64,000 nt of DNA from Lactarius indigo (lineage: Eukaryota > Basidiomycota > Agaricomycetes > Russulales > Russulaceae): positions 62,001-126,000 of the forward strand of contig JAFKAC010000023.1 of assembly GCA_025766275.1 (NCBI GenBank). Direction: 5' to 3'. Below are positions 10,799 through 22,296 of the stretch, piece after piece. The position numbers and the translations under genes are program-made. How positions within the stretch are numbered: position 1 is the first letter of the stretch; each line of letters opens with the position of its first letter. The notes beneath the pieces were generated by a model. The model saw only the letters and a list, made by a program, of their open reading frames with translations. It was not told the DNA's origin and did not search any database.

Positions 10799-12771
10799 TC
10801 AACGACCCATTCCGAATTTGAAGCCTCCTGTGAGACCCATCACGTTCTTCGGATCGAAGGCACGTTTCAATCTGCGCAACCTCGGCACATTCTTACCATA
10901 CATATCCTTCAGCGGTGTGTCGAACAGTGCATAGTTCGGGTACACTGCTGCGCGCCTCACATCTTGTCCATCCTTCTGGGCAGCCGCCCGAAGATGGTTC
11001 GCGATCTTACGTTGCGCATGGAACACTGGCTTGTCCAAAGTTGAATTGGGCCAAGTGAAGGATAGAATCGAAGGGAAGTAGACCAGGGAACGATCGGGCG
11101 GGTAGGCAGACGGCGCGCCATGGGAGAACACAGTTCTATCGAGGGGTTCAGCATCAGCCGCGACAAAGACATTCGGATCCAGGGCTGTGAGATTCTTGCC
11201 CCAATACTAAAAACTACGTAAACTGGCTCGCTCGATGAACACGACATGAAAATATCCGCACCTCGACCTGGTCAGCAATCGCATCGAGGAAGTCAAGCGA
11301 ATAGTTGGTAACAGGGAATCCACAGAAACTCCCACTGCCGGTGCTAGATAAGGGCTTTTGTCCAACCCACAGTGAACAGGATGCTCACCGTTGGCCAGGG
11401 GGGTCAGCAACTGAAACAGCTTTAATGAAATCCGGAAACGATATATTTGCCGCCACATCATTCGGGAGATTAGAAATGCTGAGGAACGCGTCGAACATCC
11501 CCACGGGAGGTTTGGGGGCATTATAGAATACAAGAGCTGCCGAGCTGACCTGGAAGGTACGCAAGAATCTCAGTCTCAATACTGTCATCAATGAAGGAGA
11601 CAAACCCCTTTAGGTGTGTAGACGAATGTAGTAATTAGCGCAGCCTTTGTGTCTATGACTTTGCCAAATTCTGCGGTCGCGGCCTTCACCGCATCTAGTT
11701 GGTCCGGTGTATACTGAATAGCACCGCCCTGCACCCACGTAAATGACATCGGAATGGTACTTTGCAAAGTCTGTCAAGGGTACTGACCCATACTTTGCCC
11801 TGCGGAAACGACTTGAACGTGAATTTTGTCACAATTCCCTGAAGATAGTTTTAGCCTCCCAACATAAAGGACCATGAGCAACGCACGAAGTTGTTTCCAC
11901 CACCCTGCCAGGAAAGTCAGCCATGGGAACCAATGAGAGCTGTTGTTCCGGCTCACCCTAAGTGCAAACCACAGATCGTGGTTGGCCTTTGTTACCGTTG
12001 TGACGGTGCCATTCGGCAGCACAAGTTCAAACGCAACGACATTGTCGATGGCGAGTCCATACTGACTAGTCTGGAAGGAGTAGCCTGAAATAATTCGGAT
12101 GAATATTGCTGGTAACTAGAAGCAGTCCCCACCAGTGACCTACCACCGCCAAGAGTGAATCCACCAACACCAATTCCAGGAATCCTTCCACCAATCACAT
12201 TCACTTTATACGGCTCCAGCCGTCGAAAAACGTCGTCCCATGCGAGGCTGGGCCCAAGCTCGACAGTCTGGGCTTCGGTGTTAACCTTGAAGGTATCGAA
12301 ACGGGCGAGAGAGATCTGGACTCCGTGAGTGGAAGAAAAGCCTGGGTTTCCGGTATGGCCACCACTCTTTACGCCAAATGGAGTGCTTGAGTTGCCCAGA
12401 ATTTGCAACTGTTGCCAGTGATCAGTCACGGTCCACTGTACTGGTATGGGACCTGCGTACGATCCGGCCGATATCTTGAGTAGAGCGAGGTTCAACAGAG
12501 CAAGCAGATGCCTCAGAGCTCGAGACTAATGCATGTTTGTTATCGGAGAGGTATTCAACCGAGGCTATCCGCGGGTCAGTGTGCCGAAGAGTGGGCGCCC
12601 ACAAAACGATGAACAGTGCTTACGCGGAAAAAAAACTTGGGACGCCGATATGGCAGACGAGATTTGATGGCAAGCAGCTAGGGCCTGAGACCTGGTTGAA
12701 AGATCGGGAAAGCTACTTGCAAGGGTGCCAGAGACGAGCGAGAAGGCACTGAATATGAAAAGAGAACGCAT
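10799..12771 (-). CDS. FAD-linked oxidoreductase, BBE type, secreted
   Basis: Ten exons (complement of 12624-12771, 12461-12564, 12144-12408, 11957-12084, 11887-11904, 11788-11838, 11606-11728, 11389-11549, 11262-11343, 10799-11206) total exactly 496 codons, and all nine introns (45-59 bp) are GT-AG. The protein starts with a signal peptide (MRSLFIFSAFSLVSG). The FAD-binding domain shows VKSGGHT with the histidine that usually binds FAD covalently, and GIGVGGFTLGGG. The C-terminus YPNYA...LYGKNVPRL-type block and NVMGLTGGFKF is the berberine-bridge-like signature. Such enzymes oxidise alcohols, carbohydrates or alkaloid-like metabolites outside the cell or in secretory compartments; the substrate cannot be told. 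The cysteine for a second covalent FAD bond is not seen, so single attachment is likely. Exon 5 is only 18 nt. A TATA-like box lies about 50 bp upstream. Confidence 0.93.
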
Positions 12772-12820
12772 ACTGTTCAGTGCGGTCCACACCGATGGCG
12801 GTTAGCGTGACCCAGGCATA

Positions 12821-12828
12821 CTTTTATA
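12821..12828 (-). promoter_or_regulatory. TATA-like box of the FAD oxidoreductase
   Basis: TATAAAAG reads on the minus strand about 50 bp upstream of the ATG at 12771. It partly overlaps a TACAGTA heptamer (12827-12833). The spacing fits a core promoter with a short 5' leader. Confidence 0.45.
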
Positions 12829-12839
12829 CTGTAGTCAAG

Positions 12840-15800
12840 TAAGGGACCCGAACATGTGGCACAGAGGTACACGTTCTGCCTGTCTACAACTCGCTTAGTC
12901 ATGGAGTCCGACCGAGGCAGGGAACATGCCACTTACAGCGTTATGAACCGTACTAAAGTGATTGTAGACTAGTGAGTCGTGACCAGCCGTTTCGAATGAG
13001 ATTTTTCAAGGGGTTGCAAGTGACTGGCGTCCTAAGTGCAGTCCTAAGCGCAGCTGGCACCTCATAAAGTGAAATGGTCTTCAGTAATTGTTCCCAAAAA
13101 AAAATGGGGTTTTTTTTTTTGGTTTGGAGAACTACAACTCATTCCCGATTCGATGCACCACCCTTGATCGGTTTGACCACGTGTGCAACGAGACGCAAAG
13201 GAGCCGATAATGAACTGTAAAAATAGAAAGGAGACTACCATGTATGTACATGGAACAATAAATCGGGAGCCCCAAGGAAAATGTTCACTGTCATGGCGCC
13301 ATCGACTGCTGTAGGTTCAGCTCAGCGCGCGCTCAGCCACAGACTACTCGGACTTGTCAGTGTCGTACGATTTTGTACGGACTGGACTGGTAGGCACATA
13401 CATGAATGTTATCAGCCGTTTCTCCCAAAACACTGTGTCGCGCCTTCCCGCGCTCCCACATCGACCTAAGGCCATTATAGCCGGCCCTACTTTATCTACA
13501 GTAGAGACGAGGAATGAAAGATGACGGGAGTGATCGGTATTGGGACCGAACAAGGGACCAAACACACCTCGAAACAGACAATCTCTCTTCGTTTAATTAT
13601 CTACTCGCTGCCCACGTTGCAATGGACGCCGTTTCCAGTTGCCCCCTAAATGGTGTGTTCATAACGTTCTATGACTCGGAACATTCATAGGCCACGTGTC
13701 CCTGTGCCTCGTGTCGCCTTTGTCCATTGCCACCTAACACGAGAGACTGAGGAGCCAAGCCCCTTGGCGAGGGATCCATTGCCATTCTCCGCCTCCTTAT
13801 ATGTCGTAGCCAGCTGTAAATCTGACCAAAAAGGACACAACACTCACTAGGGGACCGTAGTTCGTCAATGGAAGGTAAATGAGAGTCGTAAACGTCGTAG
13901 TTGGCTGCCCCGCAGCATATGTTGCCAATAACGTCGAGAGCGACAGCCACGAAGGTAATTCTGAGTAGGCGCAGTCATGCGAGGGGGTGGGACGTCAACG
14001 AGTGTCAGTCGTGAGGGCGCTGTTGGTACAGGGAATAGGTGTGGCAGGAACGTGTACTGTATAGCACTCGCAGTACCCAAGCAGTGATCGACTCAAACAA
14101 ACGAGGCAATGTTGCGGTTGGTACTAGAACAAAGAAAGAGTCGTGAATTGGGGTCAATAGGGACGATGATGGCTAGACCTCACCTTGCTTCTTCGAATGT
14201 AACGGCGACACTTATACAGTTGCCTATTTATGGTAATCATCATCGATCGATCCGACCTCAGGGCCGCCGGCGTGTACAGTAGTGTAATCAGCAGCAGAAA
14301 GTCGAGTTTGGGCTGGGCGAGTCGGGCATAGAGTGAGGAGAGTGCTGTACACTTGGTTGAGACGAGAACGCGGTTCAAGTTACAGGCTGGTGGCAGCCGG
14401 ACCAGTAACTTATACTTTTGTCCATCCTGGTGTATTTGTATCAGGGCATTGTGGGGTTTGTGGGAGTATGAAATTGTGTCAACCCAAGGGGAAGACGTAG
14501 ACAAAGAGGAATGAGGTAAAGTGAGTACGAAGTCAGTTCAGAGATAGAGCGCAGGAACGTTGAGCCAGAATCGGCGCGGGTGCGATGTGCAAGTCGGTGT
14601 TCACGCGAGATGTTAGACGGAAGGCTTCGAGGATAGCAAGTGAGATTGGATTGATAGATTGAGACACGAGAGCCGAGAGGTTATATACACGGAGGGCGAG
14701 CCACAGGACAAAGACTCGGATGAGACAATAGGAAAGCTACAAGTTATAGTGGACAAAATAGACGGACGCGAACGAGACACGATGCGAATTGTGGCGATTC
14801 GGGCATTATTGCGCACGCAGCGTACACGTGGACCTTACAGGATGAGCCACCACAGGGAGGCAAAGGATGTGACTTGTATACCTTGGCCCGGATTCGGCCA
14901 CAGCTTACAGTAGCTACGTGATGACACAAGGCAACTTTGCTGAGAAGCACAGACAACAATCTCGATACAGTAGTGTCAGATAACCCTTTGCAATCGACAT
15001 GTCCCGTCTGTAGCAACTGGAGGACGCATGTAACACGCGGTTCCAACGCTTCTGATGCAGTACAAAGGAAGAAGCGGTAATCGGGTTCACGCGAGGTCAC
15101 CTATCCCGGCACTATTACCTCCGAGTCAGGCTGTGCCTAATGTGTAGACAGGTGACCGTCCCCTCTATGGGGTGTTGGCTTCGCAGAACCTCGATAGATG
15201 GACTGGTACAGCTGAGTTCTAAAGACAGGGATAGCGACTACACTGTAGTCGACAAGGTCGACGCCTAGTACAACAACCTGAGGTAAGGCCAAATCAGGTC
15301 GGGTACGGATTTTGGCCGATTTTAACCCTCGGAAGTTGGCCGGAACTGGCCCTCTTGAAGTGACCAAATCGCAGCGCGGACGTGCCTTGTTTAATGCGAG
15401 TGGTGGTACATGTGTAGAGGAGCTTGCATAATGTGGGAGGATCAGAACAGAGGAAAACAAAGCGCGGTGATAGCGATAATGCACTACATGCGAAGAAAGC
15501 AAGAAAGTGTGAGAAGCGCGAGCCAAATCACAATGCGACAAATAACAACTTGAACAGACAAATCATAGCGAGAGAAGAATAGCGCTGGTTCGGGATATCA
15601 TACTCGTTACAAAGCCCTAAAAGAGAAACAGGACGCTTTGTATTGCAGGCAGACTGGAGTAGTGGCGAAATCCGGCTAAATTCAACACCAGGGTTGGGTA
15701 TACAAAGCCACTCGGATGAACCATTCAGTGTCGTATGCGGGATCAACTAAATAGGATACTACTGCCGCAGAAAGTGGCAGGCGATGACCGGAGTGTCGGT

Positions 15801-16111
15801 CCGTAGCGCTGACGTGTCAGTGCCGCCAGAGTCACCCAAAGAGTCTCGTCTGTGCTAGCCAGTTGGGGTTCATTTGGCACCATTGAGGCGAGGAAAACAA
15901 AACTTGTCGGATCAGCGAAAGGCGGTTGAGGACGGGCTTGATCACGTAAAAGCAATCGGTTTCGCGGTTTCATGCAACCGTGACACGGGCGTCTTTCTGT
16001 GGCAATCAGCCAGACTTGCTCCCTTCCTACGACGACACATCCTTTTGTTTTTCTTTTTGAACCTCCTCACGACGCGACATTACCCTCAATATATGATACG
16101 CTCTCACTCGT
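12840..16111. other. Long stretch with no well-supported gene
   Basis: Over 3 kb without a recognisable family. Weak candidates are minus-strand open stretches at 13669-13950 and 14154-14504. The latter has a start followed by IQIHQDGQKYKLLVRLP, faintly like small HSP20-like fungal proteins, but the frame does not continue convincingly and I cannot place exons. Runs of A and T occur near 13097-13120. TACTGTA/TACAGTA heptamers are frequent here (13497, 14055, 14275, 14906, 14966). Confidence 0.4.
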
Positions 16112-19100
16112 ATGGCTTCTAGAGATATTCTAGGTTCGTAAATCATTTGTCCAACTTCTTACGCGCCGTACCTCGCTCAACCTGCCTCCATGTACCAGCA
16201 ACCCCGTCCGAGAGTTGGGATGACGACTTTGTCTTCCAGCGAGCGAAGAACCGCCCCAACACTCGGAATTCCGACCCACTGTCCGCCTCCAAAGGCTGGC
16301 CTACCGACACCCTTCACACACGCCCTTCCGCATCCTCCCTTTCCCAGCTCGACGGCCAACCACCAATCGCGCGACTCAAAGAGTGGGCTGAACCCGGTCC
16401 CTCCACGCCTCCGAAGCACTCTATCGCTCAAACCGAGAACTGGGACGACGATTTCGAGGATAAGACCGACTCACCTGCCCGCCAGCCAGCTTCGCGACCT
16501 CATCACAAGCGGCCCAAGCTCCCAGAAATCCCTGAGCCCGAGAATTGGGATGACGACATCGACGCTGGCAAGTTCGTGTCACCCAAGAAGGACCCAACAT
16601 GGGACTCTTCGGACGAGGAGGATGGTCCGGACTTCGCTGACCAGGAGGAGGACAAGACCGTCACCGCACATCCTCGTAAGGTCGCCCTCAGCAAGTCTTC
16701 TCCCCCGCCCCCCCTTCCCCAGTTGCCACTTTTTCCAGCGTCTCAAGGAGAGACCTTCCCTGGCTCTCCGACCATGTCTGTTTTTTCCGTTCCCTCGGGA
16801 CGCGACTCGGCTACGTACTCGTCTGCGGCGCATCTTCCCTTGCGTGGGGGTGCCTCTCTCACTATGTTACCACCTAGTCCTCCGTCCCAAAAAGGGCGCA
16901 GGCGCCTTCGGAAAAAGTCACGCCCTCCTGACAACAACGTTTTCGAGCTCCTCGACCGGGAACAAGACTCTACTCCCCTGCCTTCTCCACCCCAACCAAC
17001 CACGCCAAACCCAGCCCCTGCGGATCTCCCCCCTTCTGACCCCTCCAACAATAACCCCAGGTCCTCTATTTTGTCCCGTATTGGGTCCGTCAAGAGGTGG
17101 GGTGCCCGTAAGAGGCGCACGAGTCCTGGCCCCGGTGACGCCACTGCTGCAGACGATGAGCCTGGCAGAGATGCGACACCCCGCGCCGCGGCATCGCAGT
17201 CACAAACACCGTCCCGCACGCCCAGCTGGTTTTTTCGGTCTTCCGAGACGCCTGAATCGAACCCGGGGTCTCCGCTAGGGTCCGCCACCCTCGAGCTCAA
17301 GCACGAGCGGAGCTTTAGACGTCTAAAGGCGTTCGTTCCCGTCGACTCGCCAACCAAGGCCAAGCAGAGTCGGATTCTAGGCTCCATGCTGGGTGAACGC
17401 TCACATGACCCTGGGTCTGCCTCGACACTGGAGGGGTCTCCGCCGGCGTCACCACGCCGCCCCCGCCGCCCCAAGTCAATGCAAGTTCCTACCAGGGTAG
17501 CTTCACAATTTCCTCGCCAAGCATCATATGGGGCGCGGTCCATCTCGCGCTCTACATCTCACACCAGCACGGAGGACCTCGGCCGGGAAAACGAAGGCAA
17601 GGGAAAAGAGAGGGAGAAAGAGAAAGAGGACGGTCATCGCGGGTTCATGAATGGCGTACGCCGCATATCGCTCGTACCTGGCAAAAGGCACAAGCGCACA
17701 AAGAGCTCCAGTTCCACGGCGATTGAGGATATCAATGAGCCATCGTTACCTGCAGTACCGCAAATTTTGTCTCCTTCTACCTTGACCGTTACCCCCAGCA
17801 TCGCGGCACAGCTACTCCCACCAATCGAACTCCAGCCACCGTCGCCGCCGCGGGTACAGCCCGCTGACGAACCGCGGAGGTCGATAGCATCGGAACGCTC
17901 CATCATTTCCACCTCGGAATCGCTTGCTGCTGGCCTCGAATCGCTGCTCCTGCAACCTGCTGTGGATGCGAAATCGCCAACGTCGTCGTCATCCATCACT
18001 CCAAAACCTTCACCGACCAAAGGCCCTGGCTCTCCGCAGTCAGCCTCTCTTGGGCGCGCCACCCAGCCACCTCCCACGAGCACAGCTACGGGCATTGTTC
18101 CGAGGAGGAATTCTCTGGGGGATCTGAAGATACCTGCGAGAATTAGCCAAGCACAGGTGGGGTTAAAGAGGGATTTGGGCATGGTGCGGGAGTTTGCGAC
18201 AGAGGTCGAAAGTGAGTACCGTAATTGCTACATCCGGATGCAGCATGGGGTGAACCAATAACGGTGTGCAGGGCTCAAAGAGCTTCAATCTGTCTACCAA
18301 ACTCTTACAGTAGAAGCCCAAGCCGTTCTTTTGGAACCTCCGCGAAACCCTTCGGCTCCCCGCACCACTTCTCCTACATTCTTCCCCTTACCCCGTCCAC
18401 GTTCGCGAGCGCGATCCAACACCAGCCCCAGCCCTTTTGTCGAGAACGCCGATTCACGCAAGCAGTTTGCGGCGTCGTTTTATCACTTAGATCACAAGTA
18501 CAAGGTTTCATGGGAATGTGCTGAGTTGCTCATCGAGCTCGGTGGAGGACCTCCTGCTCCACCCTCGCAGCCAAGCTCTTCCACGTTACCTTCTGCGCAG
18601 CAGCTCACGCATCCGGGCGAGTCGATCAACGGTCCAAGAAATCGCGAGCGGGCGATTACCCTGGCTGGCGATGAGTCCGCCCCGCCTCTGCCAATGTCAA
18701 TCGCTGGCCCATCGACGACCACCTCTCCACCTGGCGAATGGCGTGGCTCCACAGGCCGCAATGACCTCAGTCAGAGACAACTCTGGCTCCTACGCGATAT
18801 GCTCAACAAGTCTGATGCGTCGCCAACGATGCTCGCGAGCCTGCAGACCCTCGAAGAAATTCCGGTTAACCGAAGTTTTCTCTGGGGCGATGCGACGAGT
18901 AGCACAATCACGCTTCCGTCCGAAGAGTCTGGACGCAATGCGGAACCCACAAAGAAACGGCGCTACAGTCGGTTGGGGATGAGCGGCCTACGCGACATGC
19001 TCCGCTCGCTGACGCGCGGCCACCACCCGCCACCCGTCCCTCCGCTCCCGTTCCGCCCCGCCTCATCTGCGTCGACCAGCGCATCGTCTTCGTACGACGA

Positions 19101-20208
19101 TCATTCCACCCATGGACAGGACCAACAGCACCGCGTCGCGAAGAGCAGCACGGGCCCCGATACCACTCCCTCCGTCCGCACAAGTTCGCCCTTCGGCACT
19201 GCTCCCGCGCTAACGCTCAAGTCTCCCCGCCGCCCATCGATAGCGTCGATTTTCCGCTTTGCGCAGAAAGGCAAGCCCTCCCCGCCCGCCGCCGAGCCTC
19301 ACTCGCGGCCCCGCGAGCATTCCCACCCACCGCACCCGCACGCGCGTATCCTGCACTCGTACAGCAGCGGCTCCGACCTCACCAGCCGCAGCGGAACGCT
19401 CGATGGTGACGACGACGACGAAGAGGAGGACGAAGACTGGGACCACATCGACGCGGCGGAGGACCTTGACGCGGCGGCGCGCGTCCTAGGGCTGCCAACG
19501 AGAGAGCTTAACGGCGCTGCGACGGTCCGCGGGCGTCGGACGAAACTGCAAAAGCACCACCAGCACCCGCATCGGCGCGAGGCCGAGACCGAGCACACGC
19601 TGAAGGCGTCGCCGGCGACGAGGATCACCGCCCTGGCGAGCACGTCTCAGTCCTCGCTGTCGCTCTGGGCCGATTCGCCCTCCACCGCTTCGCGCTCGCA
19701 GGTCTCGCTGGCCGCTACGGCCTCCCCCCCGTCGACGTCCTCCCCGCGTACCCCGCCTCTCCCTCTCCCACTGTCGCAGGCGACGTCGTACTTGCGCCCA
19801 ACGCGCTTGTCGAACGTCGAAGAGACTGCCGAGGCACAACTCGACGGCGAACAGAGCCAGAGCTCGAACCACGCCCTGCACGCACAATTGCATGTCTCGG
19901 CGAACGGGAGCACGAGAACTATCGACGGCAAGAGCAAGAGCCCTCATCGCACGACGATGGCCCTGTCCGCTGCTGCGGCATCGTCCACGCGGCGCGGCAG
20001 CACCCTGAATGGCTCCGTGCGGTCCGTACTGCCCCCAACGCCAACCCTGCCGCCACGAGATGGTGGTTCTGGCGTAGACAGACGGAGCGTGGCATTGTCA
20101 CTGACGCCCGAGACGATCCGGCCATTGCTTGAGAATGCGCGCAAGGTCCACGCGTTGTGTACTGAGTGCGTTGGCGAGTTGCGCGCTTTGCTCGCTTCCA
20201 GGCCGTAG
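16112..20208 (+). CDS. Large Ser/Pro-rich protein with repeated WDDD motifs, possible septation regulator
   Basis: Three exons, 16112-16133, 16199-18211 and 18272-20208, join to 1,324 codons; introns are 65 and 60 bp. I chose the ATG at 16112 because its 22-nt exon splices in phase to the codons before the first WDDDF; the long frame itself has no ATG upstream of that motif. The motif occurs three times near the N-terminus, around residues 14 (SWDDDF), 89 (NWDDDF) and 124 (NWDDDI). Most of the protein is Ser, Pro and Arg rich and probably disordered, with a short helical region near the second intron (REFATEVERLKEL) and an acidic DDDDDEEEDED tract. The end (LLENARKVHALC) looks helical. Repeated W-D-D-D/F motifs recall the Byr4/Bfa1 scaffold of the septation and mitotic-exit GTPase pathway; that identity is a tentative inference. 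Long frames on the other strand and in the second frame are shadows of its biased composition. Confidence 0.8.
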
Positions 20209-20647
20209 TTACAGCCCCCCGGGTCACCCGTCCCACCCTGTGCGCCGTCTTACTTCATCTTGGTCGCTTCATTTTTTCTTTTTCATTTTTTTCTTCACTC
20301 TTTCTTGTCGTCGATCGTTTTCGCACCCATTATCGTGATTTGATCATGTACGCGTACTCTGCAATCGCATCGCATCGCATCTGCATCGCACCAAGCTGGA
20401 CTTATTGTTTTTGTTTTACCTTTTCTCCTTACGCTTATTGCACGCTTCCGACATAGAGTCACTCACCTCAAAGCATAATAACGTTGGATGTCCATTAGCG
20501 CTCATCTTGTACCACAATTGCTATCCTATTTTGAGACCTGTTCTTGTGATATATTTCTATACATTGCGGCGTTCTGAGGAACGTAGAACGTTCTACTGGC
20601 AGTGATAACGATAGCGAGTACGGTCGTGCAGTGAAGGTGCGAGTGCC
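20209..20647. other. Intergenic, convergent gene ends
   Basis: The 3' ends of the WDDD protein and the TatD gene face each other. The stretch is T rich with TTTTCTTTTTCATTTTTTTC at 20270 onward. No gene is supported. Confidence 0.5.
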
Positions 20648-22016
20648 TCAAACGCCGTACACGCGGTGGGCATTGGTTCTGCCGAGCTCTAACACCCGCT
20701 CCACGTCCCACTCCTTGCCTGCAACCTCTGCCACGAACTCTGCTGTCCAGGGGATCATCGCGGTATGACACAGCGGCAGCCTGCCCTTGACTGCCGACAA
20801 CGATCCGTATATATTCGCGGGCACCATGTACGGCGCGTCCGTCTCAAGGACGATGCGTGGCGCCGTGGGCGACTGTGCAAACATTTGACGCACGAGGTTT
20901 GAGGTGTTTTCATTGGACGAAAACGTGATCACGCCTGGCGCATTCCAAATCGTCAGATGCTCCGACTATCGGTACGGCCGAGAGTAGCACATGGATGGCA
21001 CAGGGGGGGGGGGGGGGGGGGGAAAGACACGCACCGGTGATGCCAATGTACAGGTTCGCGAAGTGGTCCAGCAGCCGCTGCGCGAAATCGGGCGCATCCG
21101 TGAAACAATGGACGTGGATCTGTGGCGGGACCAATTACGTCGTATCCGATGCAAGAGAGCCGCGTTTCGCACCTTGTGCTCCGCGGGTACCTCAGCCTTG
21201 AGTATTCGCTCCGTATCCTCGTCCGCTTCCCGCGTGTGCACGGTAATCGGCTTGCCGAGTCGCACGGCGTGTCGCAGCTGCCGTGTAAAGACGTCCCGTT
21301 GCAGATCCCGCGGCGAGTTGTCGTAATGATAGTCGAGGCCGATCTCACCCCATCCGACGTTGCGCGGGTGGGCCATGGCTTCGAGACTGCGTCGTTTGAT
21401 TTAAAAAGATTAGAGCATGCACGTCGTTGGCATAGCAAGAGGAGAATGCGCGCACATGTCCTTCTCCACGGCGTCTGTGTAGAGCCTCGCCTCATGCCTG
21501 TACCCCGTCACGATGGTCAGATGGTCAGATCCGGGCGGCGGTGCTCGACGCTCACGGATGTACACCTGTGGAAGGATATTGTGGCGTGCGTGACTACCAT
21601 CTCGCAGGAAACCGGCACGCACCCATAACGAACCAGTACTCCAGCTCACCCCACCTTCTTTCCTTGCCCTCCTCTGCGACGGCCGAGTCTGCGATCTCCC
21701 GCCAGACCCTTTGCACGGGTGCTTCGCACCAAACGTCCACCACGGCAGTCACTTTCTTCCCTTGATACAGACCTCTCACAAAGTCGTACACATCTTCGTA
21801 CTTTCCATCCTTGTATTTTTGCTTGTAGGCTGCGTACGTGGACACTAGGTGCGTGTGCGTGTCCACAATCGGCGCGGCGGTGTGCCCAGGGTGGGTTGGA
21901 AGAAACAAGCAGTCTTCAGAGGGGCCTTTCTTGTTGTTCTTTCCCATTTTAACGTACGAAGAGTAGGTCCGGTGATAAGCTCTAACGAGCAAGAGTGGAC
22001 GGTGGGAGAAGAACAT
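20648..22016 (-). CDS. TatD-family metal-dependent hydrolase
   Basis: Six exons (complement of 21623-22016, 21556-21565, 21456-21497, 21173-21386, 21035-21119, 20648-20934) sum to 344 codons. Metal-binding signatures are in the right order: DTHTHLV, then GEIGLDYHY, then ITVHTREAD, then HVHCF, and ETDAPY. TatD proteins are Mg2+-dependent DNases or phosphoesterases linked to DNA degradation and repair. The second exon is only 10 nt (GTGTACATCC), yet it is required to rebuild MGVHPHEARL across the junctions. The first ATG gives an N-terminus rich in Arg, Ser and Tyr without acids (MFFSHRPLLLVRAYHR) that could be a mitochondrial presequence; a second in-frame ATG at 21947 starts MGKNNKK. It shares a 280-bp divergent promoter region with PCNA. 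The last intron (20935-21034) holds a run of 20 G. Confidence 0.92.
21003..21022. repeat. Run of 20 G in a TatD intron
   Basis: An uninterrupted mononucleotide run (C on the coding strand), lying just inside the 5' end of the 100-bp intron 20935-21034. It explains why this intron is nearly twice as long as the others in the gene. Such a run is prone to length change and to sequencing error. Confidence 0.9.
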
Positions 22017-22223
22017 GTCTTATCTAATCCTTATCGCATGAGGCAATGGCCGAGTCGCGACTAACATCATGAAATCCTCTCGTTGCGCGCGTTATTCTGA
22101 GGGGCATGTAAGACAATTATCAGGCCGTGCGATGCCATTGTCAGTCTACACTGTCAATCTGAAGCGGACAATGTTTGGTCAAGATTTGTCCGAGTCACGA
22201 ACGCGCCGTGACGACGTTATGTC

Positions 22224-22229
22224 ACGCGT
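22224..22229. promoter_or_regulatory. ACGCGT (MCB-type) element between TatD and PCNA
   Basis: A palindromic ACGCGT lies about 70 bp upstream of the PCNA ATG and about 210 bp from the TatD ATG; a related ACGCGC sits near 22201. In yeasts ACGCGT is the MluI cell-cycle box bound by MBF, and PCNA is a classical S-phase target. The match here is therefore a likely G1/S control site, inferred from motif and gene identity. Confidence 0.55.
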
Positions 22230-22296
22230 TTGAATCTCCGCAATTGATGTCTTGTCGCGCTCACGCTCAACTGTCACTTTTCGTACACATACTGGT

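Noticed and set aside
16190..17543. Frames of 362 codons (+) and 266 codons (-) overlapping the WDDD gene
   Set aside because: Both are shadows of the Ser/Pro/Arg-biased true frame; only the chosen frame splices in phase over three exons.
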